Assembly (NCBI RefSeq): GCF_050176255.1
Contig: NZ_JBFXIE010000016.1
Strand: one strand, 5' to 3'
Length of the DNA stretch: 61,344 nucleotides
From: JBFXIE01 sp050176255
GTDB taxonomy: Bacteria; Pseudomonadota; Gammaproteobacteria; Burkholderiales; Burkholderiaceae_C
Part shown: positions 23,592 through 32,323 of the stretch, piece after piece
Numbering within the stretch: position 1 is the stretch's first letter
Layout of the letters: each line of letters begins with the position of its first letter
The notes under the pieces: model-generated
Databases searched by the model: none
What the model saw: the letters and a program-made list of their open reading frames with translations, nothing else
What the model was told of the DNA's origin: nothing
Translations under genes and position numbers: made by a program

Positions 23592-24844
23592 GCGAGCGTC
23601 ACCACGTGATCCTGCCCGGCGCCACGCTGGGCGTGCTGGGCGGCGGACAGCTGGGGCGCATGTTCGTGCACGCCGCCCAGGCCATGGGCTATTTCACCGC
23701 GGTGCTGGACGAGGACGCCACCAGCCCCGCCGGCCTGGTGAGCCACCACCACATCCGCACCGGCTACGAAGACCCGCAGGGCCTGGCCGAACTGGCCAAG
23801 GTCTGCGCGGCCGTAACCACCGAATTTGAAAACGTGCCCGCCGCCGCGCTGGACACCCTGGCGCGCAGCCTGCCCGTGTCGCCCGCGGGCAGCGCCGTGG
23901 CCATCGCCCAGGACCGCGCGCGTGAAAAGGCGCACTTCGTGCAGTGCGGCGTGCCCGTGGCGCCGCATGCGGTGATCGAAACCGCCGCGCAGCTCGCCGC
24001 CGTGTCGGCCGACACGGGCGCCGCGCCGGACCGCCCCAAGCAAGCGAGCGCCCCCTCGGGGGGCAGCGAACCACACGCAGTGGGGAGCGTGGGGGCATCA
24101 CTCTTGCCGGGCATCCTGAAAACCGCCCGTATGGGCTACGACGGCAAGGGCCAGGTACGCGTGACCACGCCCGCCGAACTGGCCGCTGCCTGGGATCAGC
24201 TGGGCCGCGTGCCCTGCGTGCTGGAAAAGATGCTGCCGCTGGCGCACGAGTGCTCGGTCATCGTCGCGCGCGGGCGCGACGGCACCGTGGTGCACCTGCC
24301 CGTGCAGCGCAACCTGCACCGCGACGGCATTCTGGCGGTGACCGAGGTCTATGAAGGAAATCTGCCTGCAGCGCAGCTCCATCAAGCGCTGGCAGCTGCG
24401 AAATCGGTAGCAGATGGTCTGAACTACGTGGGCGTGCTCTGCGTGGAGTTCTTCGTGCTGCAGGACGGCACGCTGGCGGTCAACGAGATCGCCCCGCGCC
24501 CGCACAACAGCGGCCACTACAGCCAGAACGCCTGCGACGTCTCGCAGTTCGAGCTGCAGGTGCGCTGCATGACCGGCCTGCCGCTGGTCCAGCCGCGCCT
24601 GCACAGCCCGGCCATCATGCTGAACCTGCTGGGCGACCTGTGGTTCCAGGACGGCGGCGATGCCACCACGCCCCCGTGGGACCGGGTGCTGGCCCTGCCC
24701 GGCTGCCACCTGCACCTGTACGGCAAGGTGGAAGCCAAGCGCGGCCGCAAGATGGGCCACCTGAACATCACCGGCGCCACGCCCGAGACGGTGCGCGCCA
24801 CGGCGCTCAAGGCGGCCGCCATTCTCGGCATTGCGCCGTTCTGA
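23588..24844 (+). CDS. purK: N5-carboxyaminoimidazole ribonucleotide synthase with a repeat-derived insert
   Basis: 418 residues, ATP-grasp fold. LGVLGGGQLGRMFVHAAQAMGY lies at the N-terminus, the glycine loop ILKTARMGYDGKGQ near 176, and VLEKMLPLAHECSVIVAR, VCVEFF-type and NEIAPRPHNSGHYSQNAC blocks follow. It carboxylates AIR using ATP and bicarbonate. The family is usually about 370-390 residues. The excess lies at residues about 143-170 (TGAAPDRPKQASAPSGGSEP...), encoded by a GC-palindromic repeat inserted in frame directly before the ATP loop. A further R1-like stretch encodes LHQALAAAKSVAD. Confidence 0.95.
   Translation: MSERHHVILPGATLGVLGGGQLGRMFVHAAQAMGYFTAVLDEDATSPAGLVSHHHIRTGYEDPQGLAELAKVCAAVTTEFENVPAAALDTLARSLPVSPAGSAVAIAQDRAREKAHFVQCGVPVAPHAVIETAAQLAAVSADTGAAPDRPKQASAPSGGSEPHAVGSVGASLLPGILKTARMGYDGKGQVRVTTPAELAAAWDQLGRVPCVLEKMLPLAHECSVIVARGRDGTVVHLPVQRNLHRDGILAVTEVYEGNLPAAQLHQALAAAKSVADGLNYVGVLCVEFFVLQDGTLAVNEIAPRPHNSGHYSQNACDVSQFELQVRCMTGLPLVQPRLHSPAIMLNLLGDLWFQDGGDATTPPWDRVLALPGCHLHLYGKVEAKRGRKMGHLNITGATPETVRATALKAAAILGIAPF
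24021..24102. repeat. Palindromic repeat inserted in frame in purK
   Basis: It contains GCCCCCTCGGGGGGC and the inverted pair CACACGCAGTGGGGAGCGTG. I associate this sequence type with dispersed, usually intergenic repeats of Comamonadaceae. It adds about 27 residues rich in Ala, Pro, Ser and Gly. Confidence 0.6.
24366..24412 (+). repeat. R1-like repeat inside purK
   Basis: ATCAAGCGCTGGCAGCTGCG with a GGTAGC tail matches the right half of R1. The left half is weak. It encodes LHQALAAAKSVAD. Confidence 0.5.
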
Positions 24845-24856
24845 GCAAAGGCCCAC

Positions 24857-25855
24857 ATGATCCTGGATGGACGCCTGGACGCCTCGGTGCAGGCCGCCGC
24901 GCAAGCCCTGGCGCGCGGCGAACTGCTGGGCCTGCCCACCGAGACGGTGTACGGCCTGGCGGCCGACGCCGACAACGACGCGGCCGTGGCGCAGATCTTT
25001 GCCGCCAAGGGGCGCCCCGCCAGCCACCCGCTGATCGTGCACGTGGCCGACGCCGCGGCCATCACCCGCTACGCCAAGGAAGTGCCGCTGTTCGCGCAGC
25101 AACTCATCGACGCCTTCTGGCCCGGCCCGCTCACGCTCATCCTGCCGCGCCTGCCCCACGCCGCAGTGGCCTCCACGGGCGGGCAGGACAGCGTGGGCCT
25201 GCGCTGCCCCGCGCACCCCGTGGCCCATGCCGTGCTGGCGGCCTGCCAGCGGCTTGATCCGCCCGTATGGGGCGTGGCCGCGCCCAGCGCCAACCATTTC
25301 GGCCGCGTGAGCCCGACCACCGCGCAGCATGTGGCCGAGGAATTCGGCGACAGCCTGCTGGTGCTGGACGGCGGCGCCTGCACCGTGGGCATCGAGTCCA
25401 CCATCATCGACTGCACGCGCGGCGTGCCCGTGCTGCTGCGCCCCGGCGCCATCTCGCGCGAGGACGTGCAGCGCGCCTGCGGCCAACGACCGCTATCGAA
25501 AGAAGAGCTGCCAGCACTGGCCCCACGGGCTTCAGGCACACTTTTGGCCCATTACGCCCCCACGGCGCGCGTGCGCCTGATGGACGCCAAGCAGCTGCAG
25601 GCCGGACTGGACGTGCTGGGCGCGGATGCCGTCCACATCGCCGTGTATGCGCGCGCGCCGCTGCGCACGGCCTCCCCAAAGGTCATCGTGCGGCGCATGC
25701 CCGACGACGCCGCTGCCGCCGCGCAGCAGCTGTTTGCCGCGCTGCGCAGCTTTGACGACGCGGGCGTGCGGCTGATCTGGATCGAAGCCCCGCCCGACGC
25801 GCCTGCCTGGGAAGGCGTGCGCGACCGCCTGCAGCGCGCCGCGGCGGCGGGCTGA
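24857..25855 (+). CDS. tsaC: Threonylcarbamoyl-AMP synthase, Sua5 type
   Basis: 332 residues. The N-terminal YrdC/TsaC domain has GLPTETVYGLAADADNDAAVAQIFAAKGRPASHPLIVHV, SVGLRCPAHPVAHAVL and the AAPSANHFGRVSPTTAQHV block; a C-terminal Sua5 domain (SGTLLAHYAPTARVRLMD...) follows. It makes threonylcarbamoyl-AMP for t6A modification of tRNA; tsaB of the same pathway is at 31110. The linker between the two domains (GQRPLSKEELPALAPRA) is encoded by an R1 repeat. It starts 12 nt after purK. Confidence 0.94.
   Translation: MILDGRLDASVQAAAQALARGELLGLPTETVYGLAADADNDAAVAQIFAAKGRPASHPLIVHVADAAAITRYAKEVPLFAQQLIDAFWPGPLTLILPRLPHAAVASTGGQDSVGLRCPAHPVAHAVLAACQRLDPPVWGVAAPSANHFGRVSPTTAQHVAEEFGDSLLVLDGGACTVGIESTIIDCTRGVPVLLRPGAISREDVQRACGQRPLSKEELPALAPRASGTLLAHYAPTARVRLMDAKQLQAGLDVLGADAVHIAVYARAPLRTASPKVIVRRMPDDAAAAAQQLFAALRSFDDAGVRLIWIEAPPDAPAWEGVRDRLQRAAAAG
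25488..25550 (-). repeat. R1 repeat copy inside sua5 (domain linker)
   Basis: On the minus strand, GCCAAAAGTGTGCCTGAAGC, then AGTGCTGGCAGCTCTTC and a GATAGC tail: a full-length R1. In the sua5 frame it encodes the interdomain linker. Confidence 0.7.
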
Positions 25856-25911
25856 TGCGGCGCATGGATGCGCCTGCCCGGCAGTCGCAAGCTCCCCCAA
25901 CGCACCCTCGT

Positions 25912-25917
25912 TAAACT
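25912..25917 (+). promoter_or_regulatory. Candidate -10 element of the SGNH-like lipoprotein gene
   Basis: TAAACT 26 bp before the ATG, followed by a GGAGAAA ribosome site. The 5' leader would be short. Confidence 0.35.
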
Positions 25918-25943
25918 CTCGCCCACTTCAATCGGAGAAACAC

Positions 25944-26897
25944 ATGGCAGTAAATTGGATGCGCCGCACCTTTGTGGCAGCCGCTTGTGCATCGGCCGCG
26001 CTGCTTGCGGCCTGCGGTTCCAGCAGCACGGAATCGGCCATCTCGCCCCAGCGCTTCATCGCCTTTGGCGACGGCATGGCCGACGTGGGGCAAAAAGGCT
26101 CCAGCTACACCATCAACGACGGCAGCATCAACAACTGGACGCTGCGCGTTGCCGCCAACTACGGCGGCACGCTCAAGGCCGTATCGGCAGGGGGCCTGAG
26201 CTACGCGCAGGGCAACGCCCGCGTGAGCGCCACGCCCGACGCCGCCGGCAGCGCCGCCACGCCCACGGTGACGCAGCAGATCGACCAGTTTCTGGCTTCC
26301 AACAAGTTTGGCGACAACGATCTGGTGATGCTCAGCGCCGGCGTCAGCGACATCATCGCCGGCATGGCCGCGGTGCAGGCCGGCACGCAGACCGAAGACC
26401 AGTATGTGGAAGCCGCCGGCAAGGCCGGCAAGGAGCTGGCCGCGCAGGTGCGCCGTCTGTCGGGTGCCGGCGCCAAGTACATCCTGATGACGGGCACCTA
26501 CGACCTGAGCCGCACGCCCTGGGCCAAGGCCATCAAGAAAGAAGCCCTGATCGGACGCGCCAGCCGCCAGTTCAATGACGAACTGCTGGTGAGCATCGTG
26601 GACCTGGGCGCCACGGTGCTCTACATCGACGTGGCCTATTACGTGAACCTGTTCGAGGGCAACCCTGGCGGCTACGGCTTCTCCAACAGCAGCACGCCGA
26701 TCTGCACCTCGGTGGATGCGGGCGCTGGCATCGGCATTGGCGCGGGCGAGGTGAACTCGGCCCTGTGCACCTCGTCCACCCTGCAGGCAGGCGCCGACCC
26801 GACCCGCTATCTGTTTGCCGACAAGGTCTATATCACCCCGGTGGCCCACCGCACCTTTGGCGACTACGCCTACGACCGGCTGCGCGAGCGCTGGTAA
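25944..26897 (+). CDS. SGNH/GDSL-fold lipoprotein lacking the catalytic serine
   Basis: 317 residues with a lipoprotein signal (LAACGSSS, Cys24). It resembles GDSL esterases over its whole length, including the FGDxxxDVG block, a central Asn/Asp block and a C-terminal histidine. However, the nucleophile block reads FGDGMADVG (Gly44 for Ser), the GxND block reads AGVSD, and the final D-x-x-H block reads PVAHRTF. Three of the four canonical catalytic residues therefore appear lost. A binding or structural role, or a different chemistry, is more likely than esterase activity. It converges with an intact GDSL lipoprotein at 26973. Confidence 0.75.
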   Translation: MAVNWMRRTFVAAACASAALLAACGSSSTESAISPQRFIAFGDGMADVGQKGSSYTINDGSINNWTLRVAANYGGTLKAVSAGGLSYAQGNARVSATPDAAGSAATPTVTQQIDQFLASNKFGDNDLVMLSAGVSDIIAGMAAVQAGTQTEDQYVEAAGKAGKELAAQVRRLSGAGAKYILMTGTYDLSRTPWAKAIKKEALIGRASRQFNDELLVSIVDLGATVLYIDVAYYVNLFEGNPGGYGFSNSSTPICTSVDAGAGIGIGAGEVNSALCTSSTLQAGADPTRYLFADKVYITPVAHRTFGDYAYDRLRERW

Positions 26898-26972
26898 GTC
26901 ATGAAAGCAGCGGCCCCGCGACACTGGCCGCCGCGAAAAGGCCGGTGCGCAGCACGGCCTGAGTTCAGACAA

Positions 26973-28154
26973 TCAGCGCCAGCCCGCTTGATCCAGTGAC
27001 CGCTGCACCAGCTGCGCCATCAGCTGGTGCCCCAGGGGCGTGGGGTGAAAGCCGTCTGAAAAACTGTAGCTCTTCCACCAGTCGGCCCCGCCGGTCGCGC
27101 CGGCCGGTGGCGTCGAGGCCGACAGCGCGGCCGCAGTGCAGGCGGGCATGTCATAGCGGGGCAGGCCATTGCCGTCCACGCCGGTGGCGGGGCAGGCGGG
27201 AGTGGTCACGTTGGTGTAGCCGTATGCCGCGGGGCGATCGACCTGATCCTTGAACGAGGCGTAAAAGTCCACCACGGCGATGCGGCTGTCGCCCGCCAGC
27301 GCCGCAGCCAGCCGGGTGTTGAATGCCTGAATCCAGCCATCGAACAGTGCCTGCGCCTGGGTCGCGGCTGCCGGGCCGCCAGCTGCGGCAACGGCGGCCA
27401 GCACCGTGCGAAAGCGCGGCGTCAGCGTGACCGGGGGCATGTTGAGCACGGCCACGCGCGGCGCGCCCTTGTCCAGCGTCTGGGCCTTGATGGTGGCGGC
27501 AAAGCGGCTGGCCAGTTCCTGCATGTAGGCGCCGCCCGCCTGGGCCATGCCGGTGGCGCCACCGGCCAGCAGGCTGCCGACGGTGGCGGCGTCCAGCACC
27601 GAGCGCAGCATGGTTGCGTAGGCCTTGCCGCCGTCTTGCGATGCGGCCAGATAGGCGCTGATCAGGTCGGCCGCGTCGTTGCCGCCCCCGTCGATGAGGA
27701 CCAGGTCGCCCTCGGCATAGCCTGCGGCGCCCGCGTCTTGAAGCTGCCGGACGATGGACACCGGCGTGCCCGGCGCCGTGAAGTGGTTGATGCGCCCGCC
27801 AAGCACCGCGTAATTGGTGCAGCCCGCCGTAGTGGCAAAGCTGCCTCCCGTTGCGACGTAGCGCGGGCACAGCGTCTGGCCGTAGCGAGCGGCCACCTGT
27901 TCGGGCCACAGGGTGGCAGAGCCCGCCCCCGTGGCGGCCGCGCCCTGCACGGTGAACTTGAAGCCAAAGGTGCCGCTGTCGGCCAGACTGTCGCCCATCA
28001 CCTTCACCGCCGTGACGGCAGGGGCGGGCGTGTCGTCAGAGCCGCCACAGGCCACAAGGGTCCCGGCCAAAACAACAGAGACAACGGCCGAAGCCAGGGC
28101 GGAAACGGGTGATCGTGCAGCCGGGGGTCTTGCAGGCGGGCGTGGTAGTGGCAT
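26973..28154 (-). CDS. SGNH/GDSL-type esterase lipoprotein
   Basis: 393 residues. The start is ATG 28154 rather than the TTG one codon upstream. The signal sequence ends VLAGTLVACGGSDD (lipobox). All SGNH blocks are present: VMGDSLADSGTFG, LIDGGGNDAADL and a C-terminal SDGFHPTPLGHQLMA supplying Asp and His. It is probably an envelope-anchored lipase or esterase; the substrate is unknown. It is convergent with the degenerate homologue at 25944, separated by 75 bp. Confidence 0.85.
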   Translation of the reverse strand: MPLPRPPARPPAARSPVSALASAVVSVVLAGTLVACGGSDDTPAPAVTAVKVMGDSLADSGTFGFKFTVQGAAATGAGSATLWPEQVAARYGQTLCPRYVATGGSFATTAGCTNYAVLGGRINHFTAPGTPVSIVRQLQDAGAAGYAEGDLVLIDGGGNDAADLISAYLAASQDGGKAYATMLRSVLDAATVGSLLAGGATGMAQAGGAYMQELASRFAATIKAQTLDKGAPRVAVLNMPPVTLTPRFRTVLAAVAAAGGPAAATQAQALFDGWIQAFNTRLAAALAGDSRIAVVDFYASFKDQVDRPAAYGYTNVTTPACPATGVDGNGLPRYDMPACTAAALSASTPPAGATGGADWWKSYSFSDGFHPTPLGHQLMAQLVQRSLDQAGWR

Positions 28155-28312
28155 CAAGAAAGTCCGTCAAAAAAATAAGAGGCGGGTGGTGCGTGGAGAT
28201 GCGTTGGTGCCCGGACAATCTAAGCGATGACCGGCAGTTGACGCCCCATGGAAAACACCGGCTCGGCGGCTCGGCGCCGCGGCCTGCGCAATGTCCCGGC
28301 AGGCCGAATGCC

Positions 28313-29446
28313 TCACGCCTCCTGTCGGGTCGCCGGATCGGGCGCCAGCACCACGCAGTTGCGACCTTTCGCTTTGGCCTGGTACATCGCCAGGTCGCCA
28401 CGGCGCATCAGGGACGGCAGACCCTCCTGGCCGTCGTGCGCAATGGCCACCCCGATGCTCATCGTGGGCGTCACCACGCCTTCCCGCAGATCACACCGCA
28501 GCCCGGCAACGGCCTCCCGCAGACGCTCGGCCGCGGCGCTGGCCTGGGCCAGCGAGGTCTGCGGCATGAGCACGGCAAACTCTTCGCCGCCCAGCCGGGC
28601 CAGGCAGTCGTTGGTGCGCACCATCTCCCGGCACACGCGCGACACGGACTTGAGCACCTCATCGCCGGCCAGGTGCCCGTGCGTGTCGTTGATCGACTTG
28701 AAATGGTCGAGATCCATCATCAACAACGCAAGCGGGTGGCGGTAGCGTGCGGCTCGCTCCAGCTCGGTGCGTCCGGTGGCGATGAAGTGCTCGCGGTTGC
28801 TCAGGCCGGTGAGCCCGTCGCGCCGAACCTGCTGTCCGAGCTGGCGGATCAACTCGTCGTTGCGCTGGCGCAAAACCAGCGTTTCGGTCGTGCTGGCGTG
28901 CATTCTCAGGCCCACCTGCAGCATCAGCGCGACATAAAAAATACCCACGGCCGTCAAACCCAGGCTGAACAGGGTGCCGTCGCGCAAGGGCGGCACCACC
29001 AGCGCCACCGTGGGCGCCACCAGGTCGGACAACAGCAGCCGGCGATGCGGGTTGCTCATCGCCACCGTCAGCGAAATGAGCCCTGCCTGCATCAGCATGA
29101 CGAACATCAGCGGGTTGAGGTCGCCCGGCACATAGGCCCACACCACGATGGACGACCACATCACCATGTGCGCGCCGTGCGCCCAGGCGATCCGCCGCGT
29201 CCAGAGCTCCTCATGACTGGGTTGTGGCTGCGCACGGAGAAACCGCAGATAAACGCCGATGTACACGGCGATCACCGCCAGCTCGACGACGGCCCACAGC
29301 ACCACCTGCCAGACCGGCACCCACGTCGTCAGCAAGGCCGCGGCCACCAGCACCAGGGGCGGCGCCAGATAGCGGTCGTGCAGATGGTTGTCCACATACA
29401 ACCTGAGCTGGTGCAGCCGCACGCGGGGGCACGGAGTGTCTTGCAT
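28313..29446 (-). CDS. Membrane diguanylate cyclase (GGDEF)
   Basis: 377 residues. About six hydrophobic segments in residues 25-200 form a membrane sensor of the MASE2-like kind, followed by a short coiled coil (TETLVLRQRNDELIRQLGQQV) and a GGDEF domain with DGLTGLSNREHF, MMDLDHFKSINDTHGHLAGDEVL and active site RLGGEEFAVLMP. The inhibitory I-site RTND lies exactly five residues before GGEEF, so product feedback by c-di-GMP is expected. The ATG at 29446 follows AAGAAGAG. The signal sensed is unknown. Confidence 0.9.
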   Translation of the reverse strand: MQDTPCPRVRLHQLRLYVDNHLHDRYLAPPLVLVAAALLTTWVPVWQVVLWAVVELAVIAVYIGVYLRFLRAQPQPSHEELWTRRIAWAHGAHMVMWSSIVVWAYVPGDLNPLMFVMLMQAGLISLTVAMSNPHRRLLLSDLVAPTVALVVPPLRDGTLFSLGLTAVGIFYVALMLQVGLRMHASTTETLVLRQRNDELIRQLGQQVRRDGLTGLSNREHFIATGRTELERAARYRHPLALLMMDLDHFKSINDTHGHLAGDEVLKSVSRVCREMVRTNDCLARLGGEEFAVLMPQTSLAQASAAAERLREAVAGLRCDLREGVVTPTMSIGVAIAHDGQEGLPSLMRRGDLAMYQAKAKGRNCVVLAPDPATRQEA

Positions 29447-29551
29447 GTCTCTTCTTGATTGGCGCCCAGGCAAATACAGGCGATGTTTGTGTCAAATGGT
29501 TAACCAGCCATGCTAGCGCAAGCCAGCAACCTGGCCAGGCACGCCGGCCAA

Positions 29552-31036
29552 TCAACGCTCGCCCAGCGTCCAGTCCACCAGCGCATCCATGGCCGGGCGC
29601 GCAGCCGCCGCGTGGGGGTGGTTGACCACGGCCACCAGCACATAGCGCCGGCCGCTGGCGGCATGCACGTAGCCGGCCAGGGCCGACACGTCGCGCAGCG
29701 CGCCGGTTTTGAGGTGGGCAAAACCCGTGGCCGGGCCCTGGCGACGGCGCAGCGTGCCGTCCACCCCGGCGATCGGCAGGGACGCCACAAACTCCGGCAT
29801 CACCGGCGACGCCCAGGCCTGCTGCAGCATGCGCGCCAGCGCCCGGGCACTCAGGCGCGCGTCGCGGCTCAGGCCCGCGCCGTTGTCCACCACCAGCGCA
29901 TCGGCGGCGCCCACGCGCTGGCGCCACCATTGGTCGAGCACGGCGCGGGCGCTGTCAAACCGCCCCGCGCCGCCCTTGTGCAGCCCCAGCGTCAGCAGCA
30001 GTTGCTGCGTCATGACGTTGTTGCTGTGTTTGTTGATGTCGCGCACCACTTGCGACAGGGCGGGCGAGGCGTTGCTGAACACCGGCTGCAGCCCCGCGGG
30101 CACCTGGCCGTCGCGCACACGGCCCGTGAGCGCGCCGCCCAGCTCGCGCCACATGCCCTCCACGGCGCGCGCGGCGTAGCCGCCGGGGTCGGCCGGCGCC
30201 ACGGACCATTCGCGCTCGCCGCAGGCCGCCGGGTAGGCGCCCTGGAATGCGATGCGCGCGGCGTCGGCAAAGTCGGCCCGCAGCGCCGCACGCCAGTCGC
30301 CACAGGCCGTGCCCGGCGCCGCCAGCGGCACGGTGGCGGGCAGCTCCACGCCGGCCAGTGGGGGCTCGTAGCGCACGCGCGCCACGCCGGCCGCCGCGTC
30401 GGGCACGAAGCCCATGGCCACGGCCTTGTAATTGATCAACAGCGCGTCGGGCGCGGCGTTGTAGGGGCGCCAGGGCTCGCCGTCGAACAGCGCCGGGTCG
30501 TGCGGGGGCAGCGCGAAGGCGCCACGGTCCAGCACGATGTCGCCCTGGATCACCGCAATGCCCATGGCACGCAGGCGGCGCAGCAACAGCCACAGGCGCT
30601 CCACCACCAGCTGGGGGTCGCCCCGGCCCTGGATGTACACATTGCCGCGCAGGCTGCCACCCTGGGGCGCGGCGTCCAGATAGACGGGCGTGTCCCAGGT
30701 AAAGGCCGGGCCCAGCAAATCGAGCGCCGCATAGGTGGTGACCAGCTTCATCACCGAAGCCGGGTTGACCGCCGCGTCCGCACGGTGGGCCAGGCGCGGT
30801 GGCTGGCTCGCATCCACCGGCACCACCAGGGCGGACAGCGCCTCGCGCGGCACCTTGGCGCGCTGCAGGGCGGCCTCGACGGCGGGCGGCAAGGCGCTGG
30901 CAGACAAAGGGGCGTCGGCCTGAACCGTCTGGGAGGCAGCGACGGTCGGCAGCAACGCCAAGGCCAGATACAGGGCGCGCACCGCCCGTGGCAGAGGGCG
31001 CGGACGGCAGCCCCGCGCAAGAAGGAATCGCAACAT
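29552..31036 (-). CDS. dacB: D-alanyl-D-alanine carboxypeptidase/endopeptidase (PBP4, S13 family)
   Basis: 494 residues. A signal peptide (RAVRALYLALALLPTVAASQ) precedes the S13 domain with active-site SVMK (Ser94, Lys97), the SNN motif in KHSNNVMTQQLLLTL and KTG in FAHLKTGALRDVSALAGYV. It trims and hydrolyses crosslinks in periplasmic peptidoglycan. The start is ATG 31036; a longer upstream frame is spurious, being antisense to tsaB. Confidence 0.93.
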   Translation of the reverse strand: MLRFLLARGCRPRPLPRAVRALYLALALLPTVAASQTVQADAPLSASALPPAVEAALQRAKVPREALSALVVPVDASQPPRLAHRADAAVNPASVMKLVTTYAALDLLGPAFTWDTPVYLDAAPQGGSLRGNVYIQGRGDPQLVVERLWLLLRRLRAMGIAVIQGDIVLDRGAFALPPHDPALFDGEPWRPYNAAPDALLINYKAVAMGFVPDAAAGVARVRYEPPLAGVELPATVPLAAPGTACGDWRAALRADFADAARIAFQGAYPAACGEREWSVAPADPGGYAARAVEGMWRELGGALTGRVRDGQVPAGLQPVFSNASPALSQVVRDINKHSNNVMTQQLLLTLGLHKGGAGRFDSARAVLDQWWRQRVGAADALVVDNGAGLSRDARLSARALARMLQQAWASPVMPEFVASLPIAGVDGTLRRRQGPATGFAHLKTGALRDVSALAGYVHAASGRRYVLVAVVNHPHAAAARPAMDALVDWTLGER

Positions 31037-31093
31037 GCGGGCAAGTTTAGGGCGCGCCGCAGCCGCCCGCCCGGCAAAGCCCGGCACGCAGCC

Positions 31094-31099
31094 GATAAT
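31094..31099 (+). promoter_or_regulatory. Candidate -10 element of tsaB-rimI-udg
   Basis: GATAAT followed by CACGCCC, 10 bp before the tsaB ATG. If used, the transcript would be nearly leaderless. Confidence 0.3.
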
Positions 31100-31109
31100 C
31101 ACGCCCTCC

Positions 31110-31850
31110 ATGAACCTGCTCGCCTTCGACACCAGCACCGACATCCTGTCCATCGCCGTACGGCACGGCGACCGGGTGTGGGAGCACAGCGGCGCGGGCG
31201 GCGCGCAAGCCTCGACCACGCTGATCCCCGCCATCCGCTCGCTGCTGGCGCAGGCCGGCCTGTCGTTCAGCCAGCTGGACGCAGTGGTGTTTGGCCGCGG
31301 CCCTGGCTCGTTCACGGGGCTGCGCACCGCCTGCGCGGTGGCCCAGGGCCTGGCCTTTGGCGCGCGCGGCGGCCAGGGCGTGCCCGTGCTGCCGGTGGAC
31401 ACCCTGCTGGCCGTGGCCGAGCAGGCGCGTGCGCAATACGGCTGCACCCGCGTGGTGGCCGTGCTGGACGCGCGCATGGACGAGGTCTATGCCGCCCCCT
31501 TCGAATGGCTGGCCGACGCCGACACCACCACCGGTGCCCCGGGCGGCGGCCGCTGGCAGACCCCGCAGGACTTTGGCCTGTGCGCGCCCGAGGCACTGGC
31601 CGTGCCCGATGGCTGGACGCTGGCAGGCAACGCCCAGGCTGCCTACGGCGAGCGGCTGGCGCCGCAGGCGCACCATGTGCACGTGCTGCCCACCGCCGAA
31701 GCCCTGCTGCGGCTGGCACCGGCGCTGCTGGCGGCGGGCGCCGCCGTGGCGGCCGATGCGGCGCTGCCGCGCTACATCCGCGACAAGGTAGCGCAAACCA
31801 CCGCCGAAAGAGAGGCCGCGCGCAACACCGCGCCGGCCCGCAAGCCATGA
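31110..31850 (+). CDS. tsaB: tRNA t6A biosynthesis protein TsaB
   Basis: 246 residues of the ASKHA fold: MNLLAFDTSTDILSIAVRHGDRVWEH at the N-terminus and VVFGRGPGSFTGLRTACAVAQGLAFG near residue 60. TsaB partners TsaD/TsaE to transfer threonylcarbamoyl to A37 of tRNAs. The stop overlaps the rimI start by 4 nt (ATGA). The chosen ATG at 31110 lies 25 codons inside a longer frame and fits the family. Confidence 0.94.
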   Translation: MNLLAFDTSTDILSIAVRHGDRVWEHSGAGGAQASTTLIPAIRSLLAQAGLSFSQLDAVVFGRGPGSFTGLRTACAVAQGLAFGARGGQGVPVLPVDTLLAVAEQARAQYGCTRVVAVLDARMDEVYAAPFEWLADADTTTGAPGGGRWQTPQDFGLCAPEALAVPDGWTLAGNAQAAYGERLAPQAHHVHVLPTAEALLRLAPALLAAGAAVAADAALPRYIRDKVAQTTAEREAARNTAPARKP

Positions 31851-32323
31851 GCGCCCTGCCCCAGCCTCCCACGGCCATCGAAGCCGGCTTCGAGCCCATG
31901 GCGCCCGCGCAACTGGATGCGGTGCTGGCCATAGAACAAAGCGCCTACACCCACCCGTGGACGCGCGGTAACTTCCTTGACGCCCTGGCGTCCGGCTACC
32001 AGGCCCAGATGCTGATGGCCGACGGACAGATCCTGGGCTACTTCATCGCCATGCGCGGCGTGGACGAGGTGCACCTGCTCAACATCACGGTGGCGCCGGC
32101 CTTCCAGCGCCAGGGCTGGGCGCATGTGATGCTGGACGCGCTGGCGCTGTGGGCGCGCGGCCAGGGCGCGCACATGGTCTGGCTGGAGGTGCGCATGAGC
32201 AACGAGCGCGCCCGCCGCATTTACGAGACCCACGGCTACCGCCGCGTGGGCGAACGCAAGCGCTACTACCCCGCCGAGGGTGGCCAGCGCGAAGACGCCG
32301 TGGTCATGAGCCTGCCGCTATGA
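31847..32323 (+). CDS. rimI: Ribosomal-protein-alanine N-acetyltransferase RimI
   Basis: 158-residue GNAT acetyltransferase: YTHPWTRGNFLDAL, VHLLNITVAPAFQRQGWAHVML (acetyl-CoA loop, QRQGWA) and the RimI-type C-terminus WLEVRMSNERARRIYETHGYRRVGERKRYYP. It is predicted to acetylate the N-terminus of ribosomal protein S18. It overlaps tsaB and the next gene by 4 nt each, forming a tight tsaB-rimI-udg-like operon. Confidence 0.93.
   Translation: MSALPQPPTAIEAGFEPMAPAQLDAVLAIEQSAYTHPWTRGNFLDALASGYQAQMLMADGQILGYFIAMRGVDEVHLLNITVAPAFQRQGWAHVMLDALALWARGQGAHMVWLEVRMSNERARRIYETHGYRRVGERKRYYPAEGGQREDAVVMSLPL

Noticed and set aside
24021..24102. The PurK insert as an intein or mobile element
   Set aside because: Far too short and without splice or transposase motifs; a repeat insertion explains it.
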